Shown piece by piece: positions 8,829 through 17,911 of a DNA stretch of 64,000 nt (position 1 is its first letter; the number at the start of each line of letters is the position of its first letter). The stretch lies in NCBI RefSeq assembly GCF_002482385.1, contig NZ_DLFW01000031.1, forward strand, positions 1-64,000. The letters are read 5' to 3'. The position numbers and the translations under genes are program-made. The notes beneath the pieces were generated by a model. It searched no databases. It saw only the letters and a list, made by a program, of their open reading frames with translations, and was not told the origin of the DNA. The stretch is from Dysgonomonas sp. UBA7710 (lineage in GTDB: Bacteria; Bacteroidota; Bacteroidia; Bacteroidales; Dysgonomonadaceae).

Positions 8829-9992
8829 ATGAAAATCTGTTTTTCATTACTTCACATATCCATCGCAATACTTGTATTATCTCCTATAGGAGCATTCTCC
8901 CAAGTAACAATCGGTTCTACCGAGGAACCGTCGAAAGGGGCATTATTAGACCTGAAGGAAAATCCGAATGGTACCAGCAACAAAGGGCTGATGCTTCCCC
9001 GTGTGGAACTGGCGGCGAACAATACACTCACCATTGCCAGCGGAACCACAAGCAATTCTGACTATATAGGAACAGTTGTATATAACACAAAGAAAATAGA
9101 AACAAGTGAAGCCGACCGACTATGCCCGGGAGTACATGTGTGGACAGGAAGTAAATGGCAACCACTGGTTTCATACCCCACAAATACCATTCCTCCATCT
9201 CTGGCAGGTCCTGAAGCCGAGCTGGTCGACTCGAGAGACGGCGAAACATACCATACGGCACGTTTTCATTCAGTTAAGGCAGGTAGTCCATATAGCTGTA
9301 CCCCTGTCGAAGTCGTCATAATCGACGCGGGAATATGGATGACACAAAATCTACGCTATACGCAAGGCTTAACCAATAGTCCTGCGGATACTTATGTCGC
9401 TATGCAATACTATACCCCCAGCAACACAGGTGCAACCGCCGCCCGCATCCGCGAGAATGGCAAATTATATAACTGGGCTGCCGCCTCTTCGCAGAAAGGC
9501 AATACCACAAACGGCCAAGGCAACGTTGACAATCCGCCTACTTACGAAGCAAATGACGAAAAATATGGCACGGCCGGAGCATCTACCGAAGTCAGGCGTC
9601 AGGGTGTATGTCCTTCCGGATGGCATTTACCAACCGACACAGAATGGTACATGCTGACGGAAGCCCTCAAGCTCCGTCCCGATCTGTACAGCTCCCAGAC
9701 AACAGCGACTGATGCAAACGTAGGTAATGTAATGAAAAACTCTACAGAAGCGGCCGGCGCGTACCTGGGAACCAGTAAGCCTTCCGACCAGGGAGGATTT
9801 GCAGGTTATCTGGTGGGATTTGCAAATCAAAACAGAGTAACCGGTTATGGTGTAAGCAACCACTGGTGGGCCAGCAGTTCCTACAATGGAGCAAATTCCT
9901 GGAAGCGAAGAGTAGACAATAGTACCAGTTCCATAGACTGGTCTCCCAGCTCAAGAAACAATCATTTCTCGGTCCGTTGTAAGAAAGATTAA
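8829..9992 (+). CDS. Exported FISUMP-domain protein
   Basis: A 387-residue secreted or surface protein. It opens with a signal peptide ending near GAFSQ, followed by VTIGSTEEPSKGALLDLKE, a stretch common in Bacteroidota surface proteins. The C-terminal half carries the Fibrobacter-succinogenes-major-paralogous-domain pattern: MTQNLRY near 180, LYNWAAA near 217, VCPSGWHLPTDTEWYML near 270, then WWASSSYN and a final FSVRCKKD. Its function is unknown; the family is expanded in gut and rumen Bacteroidota. The ATG at 8829 fits the signal peptide; an in-frame TTG at 8802 falls in a promoter-like CAGATTTG box. It is monocistronic. Confidence 0.85.
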   Translation: MKICFSLLHISIAILVLSPIGAFSQVTIGSTEEPSKGALLDLKENPNGTSNKGLMLPRVELAANNTLTIASGTTSNSDYIGTVVYNTKKIETSEADRLCPGVHVWTGSKWQPLVSYPTNTIPPSLAGPEAELVDSRDGETYHTARFHSVKAGSPYSCTPVEVVIIDAGIWMTQNLRYTQGLTNSPADTYVAMQYYTPSNTGATAARIRENGKLYNWAAASSQKGNTTNGQGNVDNPPTYEANDEKYGTAGASTEVRRQGVCPSGWHLPTDTEWYMLTEALKLRPDLYSSQTTATDANVGNVMKNSTEAAGAYLGTSKPSDQGGFAGYLVGFANQNRVTGYGVSNHWWASSSYNGANSWKRRVDNSTSSIDWSPSSRNNHFSVRCKKD

Positions 9993-10093
9993 TCCGCGAA
10001 ACAGTAATTATCCTTTACAGCCAAAAGGTATTAAGTCTATGTTAATTCTTTAAGTTTTTTCGATTTGTGAAGAAAGATTAAAGATTATTGCCA

Positions 10094-10101
10094 TATCTTT
10101 G
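10094..10101 (+). promoter_or_regulatory. Bacteroidota -7 box of the Sua5/YciO gene
   Basis: TATCTTTG matches TAnnTTTG and implies a leader of about 90 bases. The ATTG upstream is not at ideal -33 spacing. Confidence 0.55.
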
Positions 10102-10195
10102 ACAATAATACAATTGACCCCTGACACAGAGCTTGATTGTATTAAATAAACAGTGATTGATTATTGGGAAAAATACTATTGTCTGAATTTATACT

Positions 10196-10804
10196 ATGCT
10201 TGTAAAGTTATACGAAGAAAATCCTAATCCGAAAGAGATAGATAAGATTGTAAAAGTTTTGCAGGACGGCGGGCTCATTGTTTATCCTACCGACACAGTC
10301 TATGCCATTGGCTGCGATGCACTCAATGTACGGGCAGTGGAAAAAATATGCAGGATGAAAGACATTAATCCCGAGAAAAGCAACCTGTCGATTATCTGCT
10401 ACGACCTGAGCAACATCAGCGAATATGCCAGAGTGGACAACAATACATTCAAGCTGATGAAGAAGAACCTGCCCGGCCCTTTTACATTTATTCTGAATAC
10501 GACTTCATCCCTTCCTAAAATATACAAGAACAAAAAGACCGTAGGTATTCGTATTCCCGACAATAATATTATACGCGAACTCGTTCATACTTTAGGCAAT
10601 CCTATAATGACAACATCCGTTAAAGATGATGATGAAGTGATAGAATACACTACAGATCCGGAACTGATTTATGAAAGATATCAGGACTTGGTAGATATTG
10701 TTATCGACGGAGGATATGGTGGTATAGAAGCGTCTACAATTGTGGATTGTACGGGCGATGAACCGGAAATAATGCGACAGGGCAAAGGGGAATTAATTTT
10801 GTAA
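10196..10804 (+). CDS. L-threonylcarbamoyladenylate synthase family protein (Sua5/YciO/YrdC)
   Basis: A 202-residue cytosolic protein of the YrdC fold. Family members make threonylcarbamoyl-AMP from threonine, bicarbonate and ATP for the t6A37 modification of tRNA. Visible motifs are GLIVYPTDTVYAIGCDA (about 28-44), the PGPFTFIL segment near 96, the KTVGIRIPDN segment near 115, and ASTIVDCTGDEPEIMRQGKG near the C-terminus. The C-terminal Sua5 domain is absent, so it is a short TsaC- or YciO-type protein. YciO-type paralogues may do a different job, and this one starts with the LYEENPNPKEIDK stretch seen in YciO proteins, so the exact role is open. It precedes an S41 protease gene with its own promoter. 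Confidence 0.88.
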   Translation: MLVKLYEENPNPKEIDKIVKVLQDGGLIVYPTDTVYAIGCDALNVRAVEKICRMKDINPEKSNLSIICYDLSNISEYARVDNNTFKLMKKNLPGPFTFILNTTSSLPKIYKNKKTVGIRIPDNNIIRELVHTLGNPIMTTSVKDDDEVIEYTTDPELIYERYQDLVDIVIDGGYGGIEASTIVDCTGDEPEIMRQGKGELIL

Positions 10805-10828
10805 AAGGATATATAATCCATATATTTG
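10799..10828 (+). promoter_or_regulatory. Complete -33/-7 promoter of the S41 protease gene
   Basis: TTG at 10799-10801 and TATATTTG at 10821-10828 are separated by 19 bases, the expected Bacteroidota spacing. The -33 element overlaps the end of the preceding gene. Confidence 0.75.
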
Positions 10829-10895
10829 CAAACGTCTATAAAATATAGAGTTTTGCAGGCAATTTATTATAATACGCACCAAATAGTTAATATTT

Positions 10896-12395
10896 ATGAA
10901 AGCAAAACTGACATTTATTATATTAATCATAGCATTATCTTTTACTGCGTGTAAGGACAATGAGGACTCAAATTCCGATTCTAACCTGACTGATGAAGAA
11001 TATACGAATAAATGGATATATGACAGGATGGAACGGGTTTACCTTTGGAATGATGAACTACCGGCATCTCCCAATTATACGCAGAATCCTGATAAATTCT
11101 TTTATAATATTCTTTATAAATATAAAGATGTGAACGGGGACAGATTTTCCTGGATAGAAGAGGATGTGTCTAAAAAGACTAAAAGTCTTTATGCAGACAC
11201 GAGCCTTGGATTCGACTATATCCCATACTCTTATTTTCCCACGAAAACCGACCAAAATTCATCTATAGGTCTCTTTATAATATCCGTAAATAAAGGAAGT
11301 GATGCAGAAGCTAAAGGTTTGAAAAGAGGACAGATAATATATAAAATAGATGAAACGCCTCTGACATATGAAAATTATTCTGTAATTTTTGAAGGGAGAA
11401 CTTCGTTTAAATTATCTGTTTATAATAAAGACGGAATAAAGCAAACACTGGAAACAATCCAAGCCTCTGCAACTAAAACATCTCCGGTATTTATAAGTAA
11501 AGTTATCAAAAGTTTGGGAACCAGTATCGGATATCTGATGTATAACGCATTCGAAAGAGGTACGGATGAAGATGGCAGCAACTACGATTATGACATAGAA
11601 CTTATAGAGAGTATGCAGACCTTGAATAATCAGGGAATCACAGAGTTTGTACTTGATCTGCGTTATAATTTAGGTGGATACCTTACCTCTGCAATGGATT
11701 TGGCAAGCGCCTTGTACAAAGACAGAACCACCAGTAAAATATTCGCAAAAGAAACATACAATAAATATTTCTCAGATTCACTGGTTGCAAAATATGGTTC
11801 AAATGGATTTAATGAATATTTCCTTGATAAAGTATATAATACAAACATCGAAATTCCCCGGTTAAATATAAGCCGTGTATATATTATTGCCACTGAAAAC
11901 TCAGCTTCGGCCAGTGAATTACTTATCCACAGTTTAAGACCATATATGACTGTATACCATGTAGGGAAAACAACTGTAGGGAAAGACAAAGGTTCAATTA
12001 CTATAAAAGCGGAAAGTGATCGTATCAAATGGCAATTACAACCGATTGTCTCCCGCATAACCGATGCAAATGGTGAAGGAAATTATATCTATGGCCTAAC
12101 TCCGGACTATGAGGTTTCAGAGTGGGAAGAGGGATATGAAATGGTTGATGCCTATTATGAAGATGATAATGGAGTCAGACAAGAAACCAGAATCCCTATA
12201 TTAGACACTTGGAAGGGTGGATTCTCTGAACTCGGAGATTCATCCGAACCTTTATTGGCAGAAGCTATAGCACAGATTACGGGAGTTGCACGCGTTAAAA
12301 CAACGAAGTCTATAGCACATACCGATTGGGTAGCCAAGAAAGTTCCTTTTATTGAACAGAGTAAGAAACGGGCTAAAATACTTTTAGATAAATAA
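10896..12395 (+). CDS. S41-family C-terminal-processing-like protease, lipoprotein
   Basis: A 499-residue exported lipoprotein: signal peptide with lipobox FTAC (Cys19), then an acidic linker. An N-terminal helical domain is followed by a PDZ-like segment (about 125-195, GSDAEAKGLKRGQIIYKID) and an S41 peptidase domain (about 205-420) with FVLDLRYNLGG and the serine-containing stretch ENSASASELLI (Ser336-Glu341). The Ser/Lys dyad class is suggested by GKTTVGKDKGS downstream. Many Bacteroidota encode such proteins as surface lipoproteins of unknown substrate. It has its own promoter; thrA begins 59 bases downstream without a visible terminator, so read-through is possible. Confidence 0.9.
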   Translation: MKAKLTFIILIIALSFTACKDNEDSNSDSNLTDEEYTNKWIYDRMERVYLWNDELPASPNYTQNPDKFFYNILYKYKDVNGDRFSWIEEDVSKKTKSLYADTSLGFDYIPYSYFPTKTDQNSSIGLFIISVNKGSDAEAKGLKRGQIIYKIDETPLTYENYSVIFEGRTSFKLSVYNKDGIKQTLETIQASATKTSPVFISKVIKSLGTSIGYLMYNAFERGTDEDGSNYDYDIELIESMQTLNNQGITEFVLDLRYNLGGYLTSAMDLASALYKDRTTSKIFAKETYNKYFSDSLVAKYGSNGFNEYFLDKVYNTNIEIPRLNISRVYIIATENSASASELLIHSLRPYMTVYHVGKTTVGKDKGSITIKAESDRIKWQLQPIVSRITDANGEGNYIYGLTPDYEVSEWEEGYEMVDAYYEDDNGVRQETRIPILDTWKGGFSELGDSSEPLLAEAIAQITGVARVKTTKSIAHTDWVAKKVPFIEQSKKRAKILLDK

Positions 12396-12454
12396 AGACA
12401 TCAAAAGTTTAAATATCAAATAAAGCAATAAACGCAAAACCAACAATATACTAA

Positions 12455-14896
12455 ATGAAAGTAATGAAATTTGGCGGCACATCCGTAGGTTCCGCCGCGA
12501 ACATAGCCAATGTAAAGAAAATAATAAGCGGGGTTAACGAACCCATAGTCGTAGTAGTTTCAGCTTTCAAAAGTATAACGGACAAATTATTAACGACCTC
12601 CCAGCTGGCCGCAGCCGGAGATTATTCATACGAACGGGAATTCAGGGAAATAGTGGAACAACATGTAACGGTTGTCTGCAAACTTGATATATCCGAATCT
12701 CAACGCGAAAAACTGGCGGTTGAAGTCAACAAACTCCTGGATGAATTAAGCAATATCTTCAAAGGAGTATTTCTTATCAACGACCTTTCTCCAAAAACAT
12801 CAGATAAGATAGTCAGCTATGGAGAACGCCTGTCTACTCTTATCATTAGTTATGCATTCTCAGATTATGAGATGCTCGATGTAACACAGCTTATCAAGAC
12901 CGATTGCGCGTTTGGGAAACATACGCCTGATATGGAATTGTCAAATAAGCTGATACGGAATGCCTTTGAAAATTCATCGAAAAAAGTATTGGTTGCCGGA
13001 TTTATATCCACCTGTAAAACAACCGGGGAAATTACCAATCTCGGACGGGGAGGATCGGACTATACCGCAGCCATATTCGCCTCGGCATTAGATGCCAATA
13101 TTCTGGAAATATGGTCCGATGTCGACGGCTTTATGTCAGCCGACCCGAAAGTAATAAACAATGCGCATGTAATTGAAAGCCTTACATTCACCGAAGCCAC
13201 CGAACTTTGTAACTTCGGGGCAAAAGTGATTTATCCGCCTACAATATTCCCGGTATATCACAAAAATATACCTATCCGCATAAAGAATACATTCAAACCT
13301 GATGCTCCGGGTACATATATTTCACATAACGGTGAAACCAGAAAGAGCAAAGCCATGATAAAAGGAATCTCTTCCATCTCTGACTCCTGCCTGATTACGG
13401 TACAGGGGTTGGGTATGGTAGGTATTATCGGAGTCAATTTCCGTATATTCCGTGCATTGGCTAAGAATGGCATCAGTGTATTCCTGGTTTCACAGGCTTC
13501 GTCCGAAAACAGCACTTCCATAGGTGTCCGTTCAGCGGACGCAACGCTTGCCGTACGGGTGCTTGAAGAAGAATTCGAAAAAGAGATCTCATTAGGCAGT
13601 ATCAACCGGGTATTACTTGAAACCGAACTTGCCACAGTCGCTATCGTCGGTGAGAATATGAAATACACTCCGGGTATTGCCGGAAAATTATTCGAGACAC
13701 TCGGTAAGAGCGGCATCAGCGTCATTGCCTGTGCGCAGGGAGCTTCGGAGGTAAATATTTCATTCGTCATCAAGAATAAGTACCTGCGTAAAGCCCTGAA
13801 CTCTATTCACGATTCGTTCTTCCTGTCGGAATATAAGGCATTGAACCTTTTCATTGTCGGCATCGGTACAGTGGGAGGAAACCTGATAGAGCAAATCCGC
13901 CAGCAACAACCGAAGCTGATGGAACAGTATGCACTCAAGTTAAATGTTGTAGGTATAGCCAGAGGACGCAAAGCCCTGTTCTGCCGCGAAGGTATAAACC
14001 TTGATAATTATAAAACCGAGCTGGACGAAAAAGGTATACCAAGTTCGCCCGAAATACTGCGCGACGGGATTATAAATATGAATATATTTAATGCCGTATT
14101 TGTAGACTGTACCGCCAGTGAGCCTGTATCACAGATATATGGAGACCTGATGTCACAAAACATTTCGGTGGTCACAGCCAACAAGGTAGCGGCATCGTCT
14201 GCGTACGACAACTATATAAAGCTGAAGAATACAGCACGCGAACGCAATATAAAGTTCCTGTTCGAAACAAATGTGGGCGCCGGGCTTCCTATCATCAATA
14301 CAATGAACTCCCTTATCAATTCAGGAGATAAAATCGTAAAAATAGAAGCTGTACTTTCGGGTACGCTCAATTTTATATTTAATACCATAAGCAAAGATAT
14401 TCCTTTCAGCAAAGCCATCTATCTGGCTAAGGAAAGCGGATATTCGGAGCCGGACCCGCGTATCGACCTCAGCGGGATGGATGTAGTCCGCAAACTGGTT
14501 ATCCTTACACGTGAGGCCGGATATCAGGTAGAGCAGGCCGATGTAGAGAAAAACCTGTTTGTTCCGCAGGAATACTTCAATGGCACAATTGAAGAATTCT
14601 GGGCAAATATCCGTCAACTGGATTCTGAATTTGAAGAAAGACGTAAGAAACTGGAAAGCGAGCATAAGCATCTCCGTTTTGTTGCCAAATACGAGAATGG
14701 AAAATGTGAAGTAGGCTTACAGGAAGTGGGGCAAAATCATCCTTTCTACGATCTCGAAGGTAGTAATAACATCATACAGATAACCACCGAACGATACAAC
14801 GAATACCCTATGATAATAAAAGGATATGGTGCAGGAGCAAGCGTCACGGCTGCCGGAGTGTTTTCGGATATTATCAGTATCGCGAATATAAGATAA
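12455..14896 (+). CDS. thrA: Bifunctional aspartokinase / homoserine dehydrogenase I
   Basis: An 813-residue cytosolic fusion catalysing the first and third steps from aspartate to threonine and methionine. The aspartokinase half begins MKVMKFGGTSVGSAANI and contains TNLGRGGSDYTAA (about 190-203); two ACT-like regulatory repeats lie at about 310-460 (GLGMVGIIGVNFRIF and VAIVGENMKYTPGIAGKLF); the homoserine dehydrogenase half starts near 465 with LFIVGIGTVGGNLIEQI and includes TANKVA and SGTLNFIFN. Length is typical of ThrA. Feedback control by threonine is expected from the ACT repeats. In other Bacteroidales it is followed directly by an ApgM-like gene and thrC; here the ApgM-like gene is 3 kb away and thrC is not in the window. 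Confidence 0.97.
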   Translation: MKVMKFGGTSVGSAANIANVKKIISGVNEPIVVVVSAFKSITDKLLTTSQLAAAGDYSYEREFREIVEQHVTVVCKLDISESQREKLAVEVNKLLDELSNIFKGVFLINDLSPKTSDKIVSYGERLSTLIISYAFSDYEMLDVTQLIKTDCAFGKHTPDMELSNKLIRNAFENSSKKVLVAGFISTCKTTGEITNLGRGGSDYTAAIFASALDANILEIWSDVDGFMSADPKVINNAHVIESLTFTEATELCNFGAKVIYPPTIFPVYHKNIPIRIKNTFKPDAPGTYISHNGETRKSKAMIKGISSISDSCLITVQGLGMVGIIGVNFRIFRALAKNGISVFLVSQASSENSTSIGVRSADATLAVRVLEEEFEKEISLGSINRVLLETELATVAIVGENMKYTPGIAGKLFETLGKSGISVIACAQGASEVNISFVIKNKYLRKALNSIHDSFFLSEYKALNLFIVGIGTVGGNLIEQIRQQQPKLMEQYALKLNVVGIARGRKALFCREGINLDNYKTELDEKGIPSSPEILRDGIINMNIFNAVFVDCTASEPVSQIYGDLMSQNISVVTANKVAASSAYDNYIKLKNTARERNIKFLFETNVGAGLPIINTMNSLINSGDKIVKIEAVLSGTLNFIFNTISKDIPFSKAIYLAKESGYSEPDPRIDLSGMDVVRKLVILTREAGYQVEQADVEKNLFVPQEYFNGTIEEFWANIRQLDSEFEERRKKLESEHKHLRFVAKYENGKCEVGLQEVGQNHPFYDLEGSNNIIQITTERYNEYPMIIKGYGAGASVTAAGVFSDIISIANIR

Positions 14897-15010
14897 GGGT
14901 CTCTCCCTTACTCTTCCCAAAAGGTAGAATCAATGTCAGAACAAACGGATTAACCCTGCTCAGGCAGGATATGATTCGTAAAATCGCGTCAGAGGGAAAG
15001 ATTCAGGCTC

Positions 15011-16747
15011 TTATAATATGCGAAATTTCTTCCGGAAAAAATCGCGGAAAATATAAAGGCACAATATGACGATGCTGATAATTGACACACAATAGCTTAT
15101 ACGCTGGATAATTGTACCGTTGTACCAAACTTTCACATGCCCTTGTTTATACACCGGAATTTGTACCAGTCCTTTGGAGCTTTCGTTTACAGGAAGCCTT
15201 TTACCATCTATTTCAGCCGCGTATCCCTTGTAATATACCAGGGGAAGTTCCAGGCTGTCAGGAATATATACATCTATGTCAAGACTCGTTATCCCTTTAT
15301 TTTTGCGGAATCCGGATATAGATGTCGTGGCATTTTTACTTTTCACAGTATCACCCCTTGACCAAATATAATCAAAGCTGGATAGCTTTGTGGGAAAATA
15401 TTCTCTTCCCGCAACGCGCCAATATACAAGCAACGAATCTTTCTTCGAGTGCATCTGTAACTGTTCCCGCAATGGCGTATCTTTGCCTACTGTATATTTA
15501 TAACCTCTCCTCTCGCTATACGAATAAGCATCATTATCAATAATTGTGTATGTGAATACAAAGACTGCAAACACAATAATGCTCCCTATCAGCTGCTTTT
15601 TTGTTGTTTTAAGTATCTGCGACAAATAATATCCCGAGGCTATAGCAAAGAAAAGGCTGGAAAAACCAAACAACCTCCACGGGAACTGGATAAAATCCAG
15701 CAGGCGGAACGGAAAAACATCCCATGGAAATATATCAAAACTTGGCGTGATACAAATCAAGCCTATGATTACACTAATATCGGCATATTTCAATTGTCCG
15801 GATTTATTACGAACAAAAAAACGTAACAAAACAGGCATAATAAGCAATATCCCTATTGGCGGGAAAAAGTACCAGACATTCAGTTTAGTATAAATATCGT
15901 CCGGATAGCTAATCACACTTTGCATTGTATAGGAGATATTAAATGTCATATCTGTTATTGCGACAAGACGCTGGCTCTTATCCTCAACGTAAAATGTATC
16001 GGACGCCATTTGTTCCAGCATGGGAAACAGATAATAACTTGTAATAGCTATGGTTACGATTCCTGCCAGTACTAAATAGCCGAGACGTTTCGGCTCTCTT
16101 ATCAAGCTCCTGTAATTGACGGTAAGCAAAATGATTACCGTTACAAATATCAACACCGATGAAATCAGGTGTGTGAAAATCAGGAGGCTATATGCTATGG
16201 CTAAGATATACCATTTTTTGTAATTACCCTTAATTATAAGACAAAGCCCTAAAAGAACAAACGGAATAAGCATTAGAGATATACTTTCACCCAATGCTGC
16301 CCGTTCATATAAACAATTTAAGCGATAGACACTGAATGTATATAACAATGATGAAGCCGCGGCAGCAAAAGAATTCTTAAAGAGATAGTTTACAAACAAA
16401 TAGGATGAAATACCGCACAGGACAGTAATAGAAAACAGCATAATGAGGTAAACATATATCAAGGGAATAAATTTACCCAATATGGCAAAAGGAATCAGCA
16501 TGACATCCGGATAAAAAGCTTTTGTAAAATATCCGTAGCCGTTTGCTGCATCATAGTCCAGATAAATAAGAAATGGGTTTCCCAGATTGTCAATCAGTGC
16601 CTGCAACCGCCCGCAATGGAAATAGAAATCATGACCGGGAGCGAAAGGAATATAAAGTGTTATCATTGCCGCAGATAGCAAGATAAGAGCAGTCAGAAAT
16701 ATAAAAAACGTTTTTTCCCGTTTTTTGTTATTAAGGATATGTATCAT
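15011..16747 (-). CDS. Large polytopic membrane protein, PTPS-related/GT-C-like
   Basis: A 578-residue integral membrane protein with about eleven to twelve hydrophobic segments spread over residues 12-450 and again at the C-terminus (about 550-570), with a soluble stretch at about 420-540. The first outside loop contains PFAPGHDFYFHCGRLQAL, resembling the acidic loop of GT-C glycosyltransferases and the family named 6-pyruvoyl-tetrahydropterin-synthase-related membrane proteins (a naming accident, not an activity). It could be a glycosyltransferase using a lipid-linked sugar, but that is inference. It stands alone on the minus strand, between thrA and the terminase-like gene, and interrupts the threonine gene cluster. 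Confidence 0.7.
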   Translation of the reverse strand: MIHILNNKKREKTFFIFLTALILLSAAMITLYIPFAPGHDFYFHCGRLQALIDNLGNPFLIYLDYDAANGYGYFTKAFYPDVMLIPFAILGKFIPLIYVYLIMLFSITVLCGISSYLFVNYLFKNSFAAAASSLLYTFSVYRLNCLYERAALGESISLMLIPFVLLGLCLIIKGNYKKWYILAIAYSLLIFTHLISSVLIFVTVIILLTVNYRSLIREPKRLGYLVLAGIVTIAITSYYLFPMLEQMASDTFYVEDKSQRLVAITDMTFNISYTMQSVISYPDDIYTKLNVWYFFPPIGILLIMPVLLRFFVRNKSGQLKYADISVIIGLICITPSFDIFPWDVFPFRLLDFIQFPWRLFGFSSLFFAIASGYYLSQILKTTKKQLIGSIIVFAVFVFTYTIIDNDAYSYSERRGYKYTVGKDTPLREQLQMHSKKDSLLVYWRVAGREYFPTKLSSFDYIWSRGDTVKSKNATTSISGFRKNKGITSLDIDVYIPDSLELPLVYYKGYAAEIDGKRLPVNESSKGLVQIPVYKQGHVKVWYNGTIIQRISYCVSIISIVILCLYIFRDFFRKKFRIL

Positions 16748-17008
16748 TATTTAATAATCTGAGTCACTAGCTATAAAACTATACAGTTCACCAAAAGAAT
16801 ATGATTGGAAACAGTATTTTATCCGTTTATTCTCATTTATATTATGTACAATAATACCGGTCAATTTTGTAGAATTTTTGAATTTTTACGGTATAATGTT
16901 TAATCTTGCCGTCCCTCGTTCTTGCAACAGTTCATCAGCGGGGAAATTATTTCACATCCAGTAACTGTTAAAATTCTGCATAAATAAAAATCTCGTTTAT
17001 CTATACCA

Positions 17009-17018
17009 ATAAACGACT
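17009..17018 (+). promoter_or_regulatory. Hairpin just before the terminase-like start codon
   Basis: CGTTTAT (16994-17000) pairs with ATAAACG (17009-17015), leaving only three bases before the ATG at 17019. It could hide the start region and lower translation. This is inference from pairing only. Confidence 0.35.
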
Positions 17019-17678
17019 ATGGCAAAGTATGGAACAGAATTAACAGAAAAGATTATAAGCCTGATTGAAGACGAGTTTTTTACTATATCCCAGGTATGTA
17101 AGGCAACAGGTATCAGCCGGCAGACCTTTTATTACTGGATGGATACGAAGGACGATTTTCGGCAGGAAATAGAACAGACGGTGGCACGCCGCGAAGCTGA
17201 AATGATGACGATGGTACAGGCTTCGCTGAAAAAGAAACTCGAAGGTTTTTACACAACGGTAGAAAAGGATATTTATGTCCCCGATGAATATACGGGCGAA
17301 ATTGTCTTTAAGCAAAAGACAGTTACGAAGAAAGAATGCCCTCCCGACCTGAGAACAATCAAGATGTTGCTGGACAGACAGGATAAGAAAACAGCACTTC
17401 CCGGCCTCCCCAAAGGGGAGGAGAAAGTCACGAAAGAATGCACAATGAAGGACGAAGCCGGGACTTTGGAAAAAACAGAAGAAACAGATAATGGTATGGC
17501 ACAAAAACCGGTAGAAGAAATATTGGAGACCTGTGCCGCGGCAATCACGGAATATCCCCCGAAAAACGAATATATGGAAAGGGAGATGAAAGTGCTGACT
17601 TCTTCCCAAAAAAGAAAAGCGGAACACAAAAAGAAGAAAAATAAGGCCCTGCGGGTAGTTATAAGTGATGAGTTTTAA
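17019..17678 (+). CDS. Orphan phage terminase small-subunit-like HTH protein
   Basis: A 219-residue soluble, charged protein. Residues 1-50 form a helix-turn-helix (ELTEKIISLIE, then FTISQVCKATGISRQTFYYWM), followed by a helical region and KLEGFYTTVEKDIYV with a TVTKKE strand, the layout of small terminase-like proteins of Bacteroidota prophages. The usual C-terminal ending is replaced by a long Lys/Glu-rich tail (about 128-219). No large terminase, portal or capsid gene lies nearby, so it is a solitary remnant or a host DNA-binding protein. A hairpin-forming stretch CCTCCCC-AAA-GGGGAGG (17405-17421) lies inside the coding region, encoding PGLPKGEE, and may be an inserted short repeat. Family match is by eye only. 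Confidence 0.6.
   Translation: MAKYGTELTEKIISLIEDEFFTISQVCKATGISRQTFYYWMDTKDDFRQEIEQTVARREAEMMTMVQASLKKKLEGFYTTVEKDIYVPDEYTGEIVFKQKTVTKKECPPDLRTIKMLLDRQDKKTALPGLPKGEEKVTKECTMKDEAGTLEKTEETDNGMAQKPVEEILETCAAAITEYPPKNEYMEREMKVLTSSQKRKAEHKKKKNKALRVVISDEF
17405..17421 (+). repeat. Short palindrome inside the terminase-like gene
   Basis: The 7-base arms CCTCCCC and GGGGAGG flank AAA. Such palindromes are common as dispersed intergenic repeats in Bacteroidota, and here it is read in frame at the junction of the conserved part and the charged tail. Confidence 0.5.
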
Positions 17679-17740
17679 GTAATAAGTGCTAACACGTCAC
17701 GAATGCTAACTGCTAACTGTTAACTGACAAAAGTGTCAGA

Positions 17741-17775
17741 TTTACATACGCTACGCTCCTGTGACCGTTGGTTGT
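17741..17775 (-). repeat. 35-base dispersed repeat, copy 1 (inverted)
   Basis: On the minus strand this is identical to the 35-base core found at 21201-21235, 36618-36652 and 37905-37939, starting ACAACCAACGGTCACAGGAG and ending GTATGTAAA. It is flanked by a GTCAGATT motif on both sides and by simple TAACTG-type repeats at 17700-17730. Confidence 0.9.
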
Positions 17776-17911
17776 CAGATTTTAACATCCTTGCAGTTAC
17801 AAGAATAATATACAACAATCGCTAACCATTGTAAGCTAAATGCAACAATAATTGTTTTTTTGATAAATTATCGTCAATTTTGTATTTTATTGTAAGTAGA
17901 ATAGAATACAA

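Noticed and set aside
17040..17627. 195-codon frame opposite the terminase-like gene
   Set aside because: It is the complement of a Lys/Glu-rich gene, which gives long Phe/Leu-rich shadow frames; no signals support it.
17019..17678. Prophage at the terminase-like gene
   Set aside because: Neighbours on both sides are metabolic or membrane genes; no other phage function is within the window.
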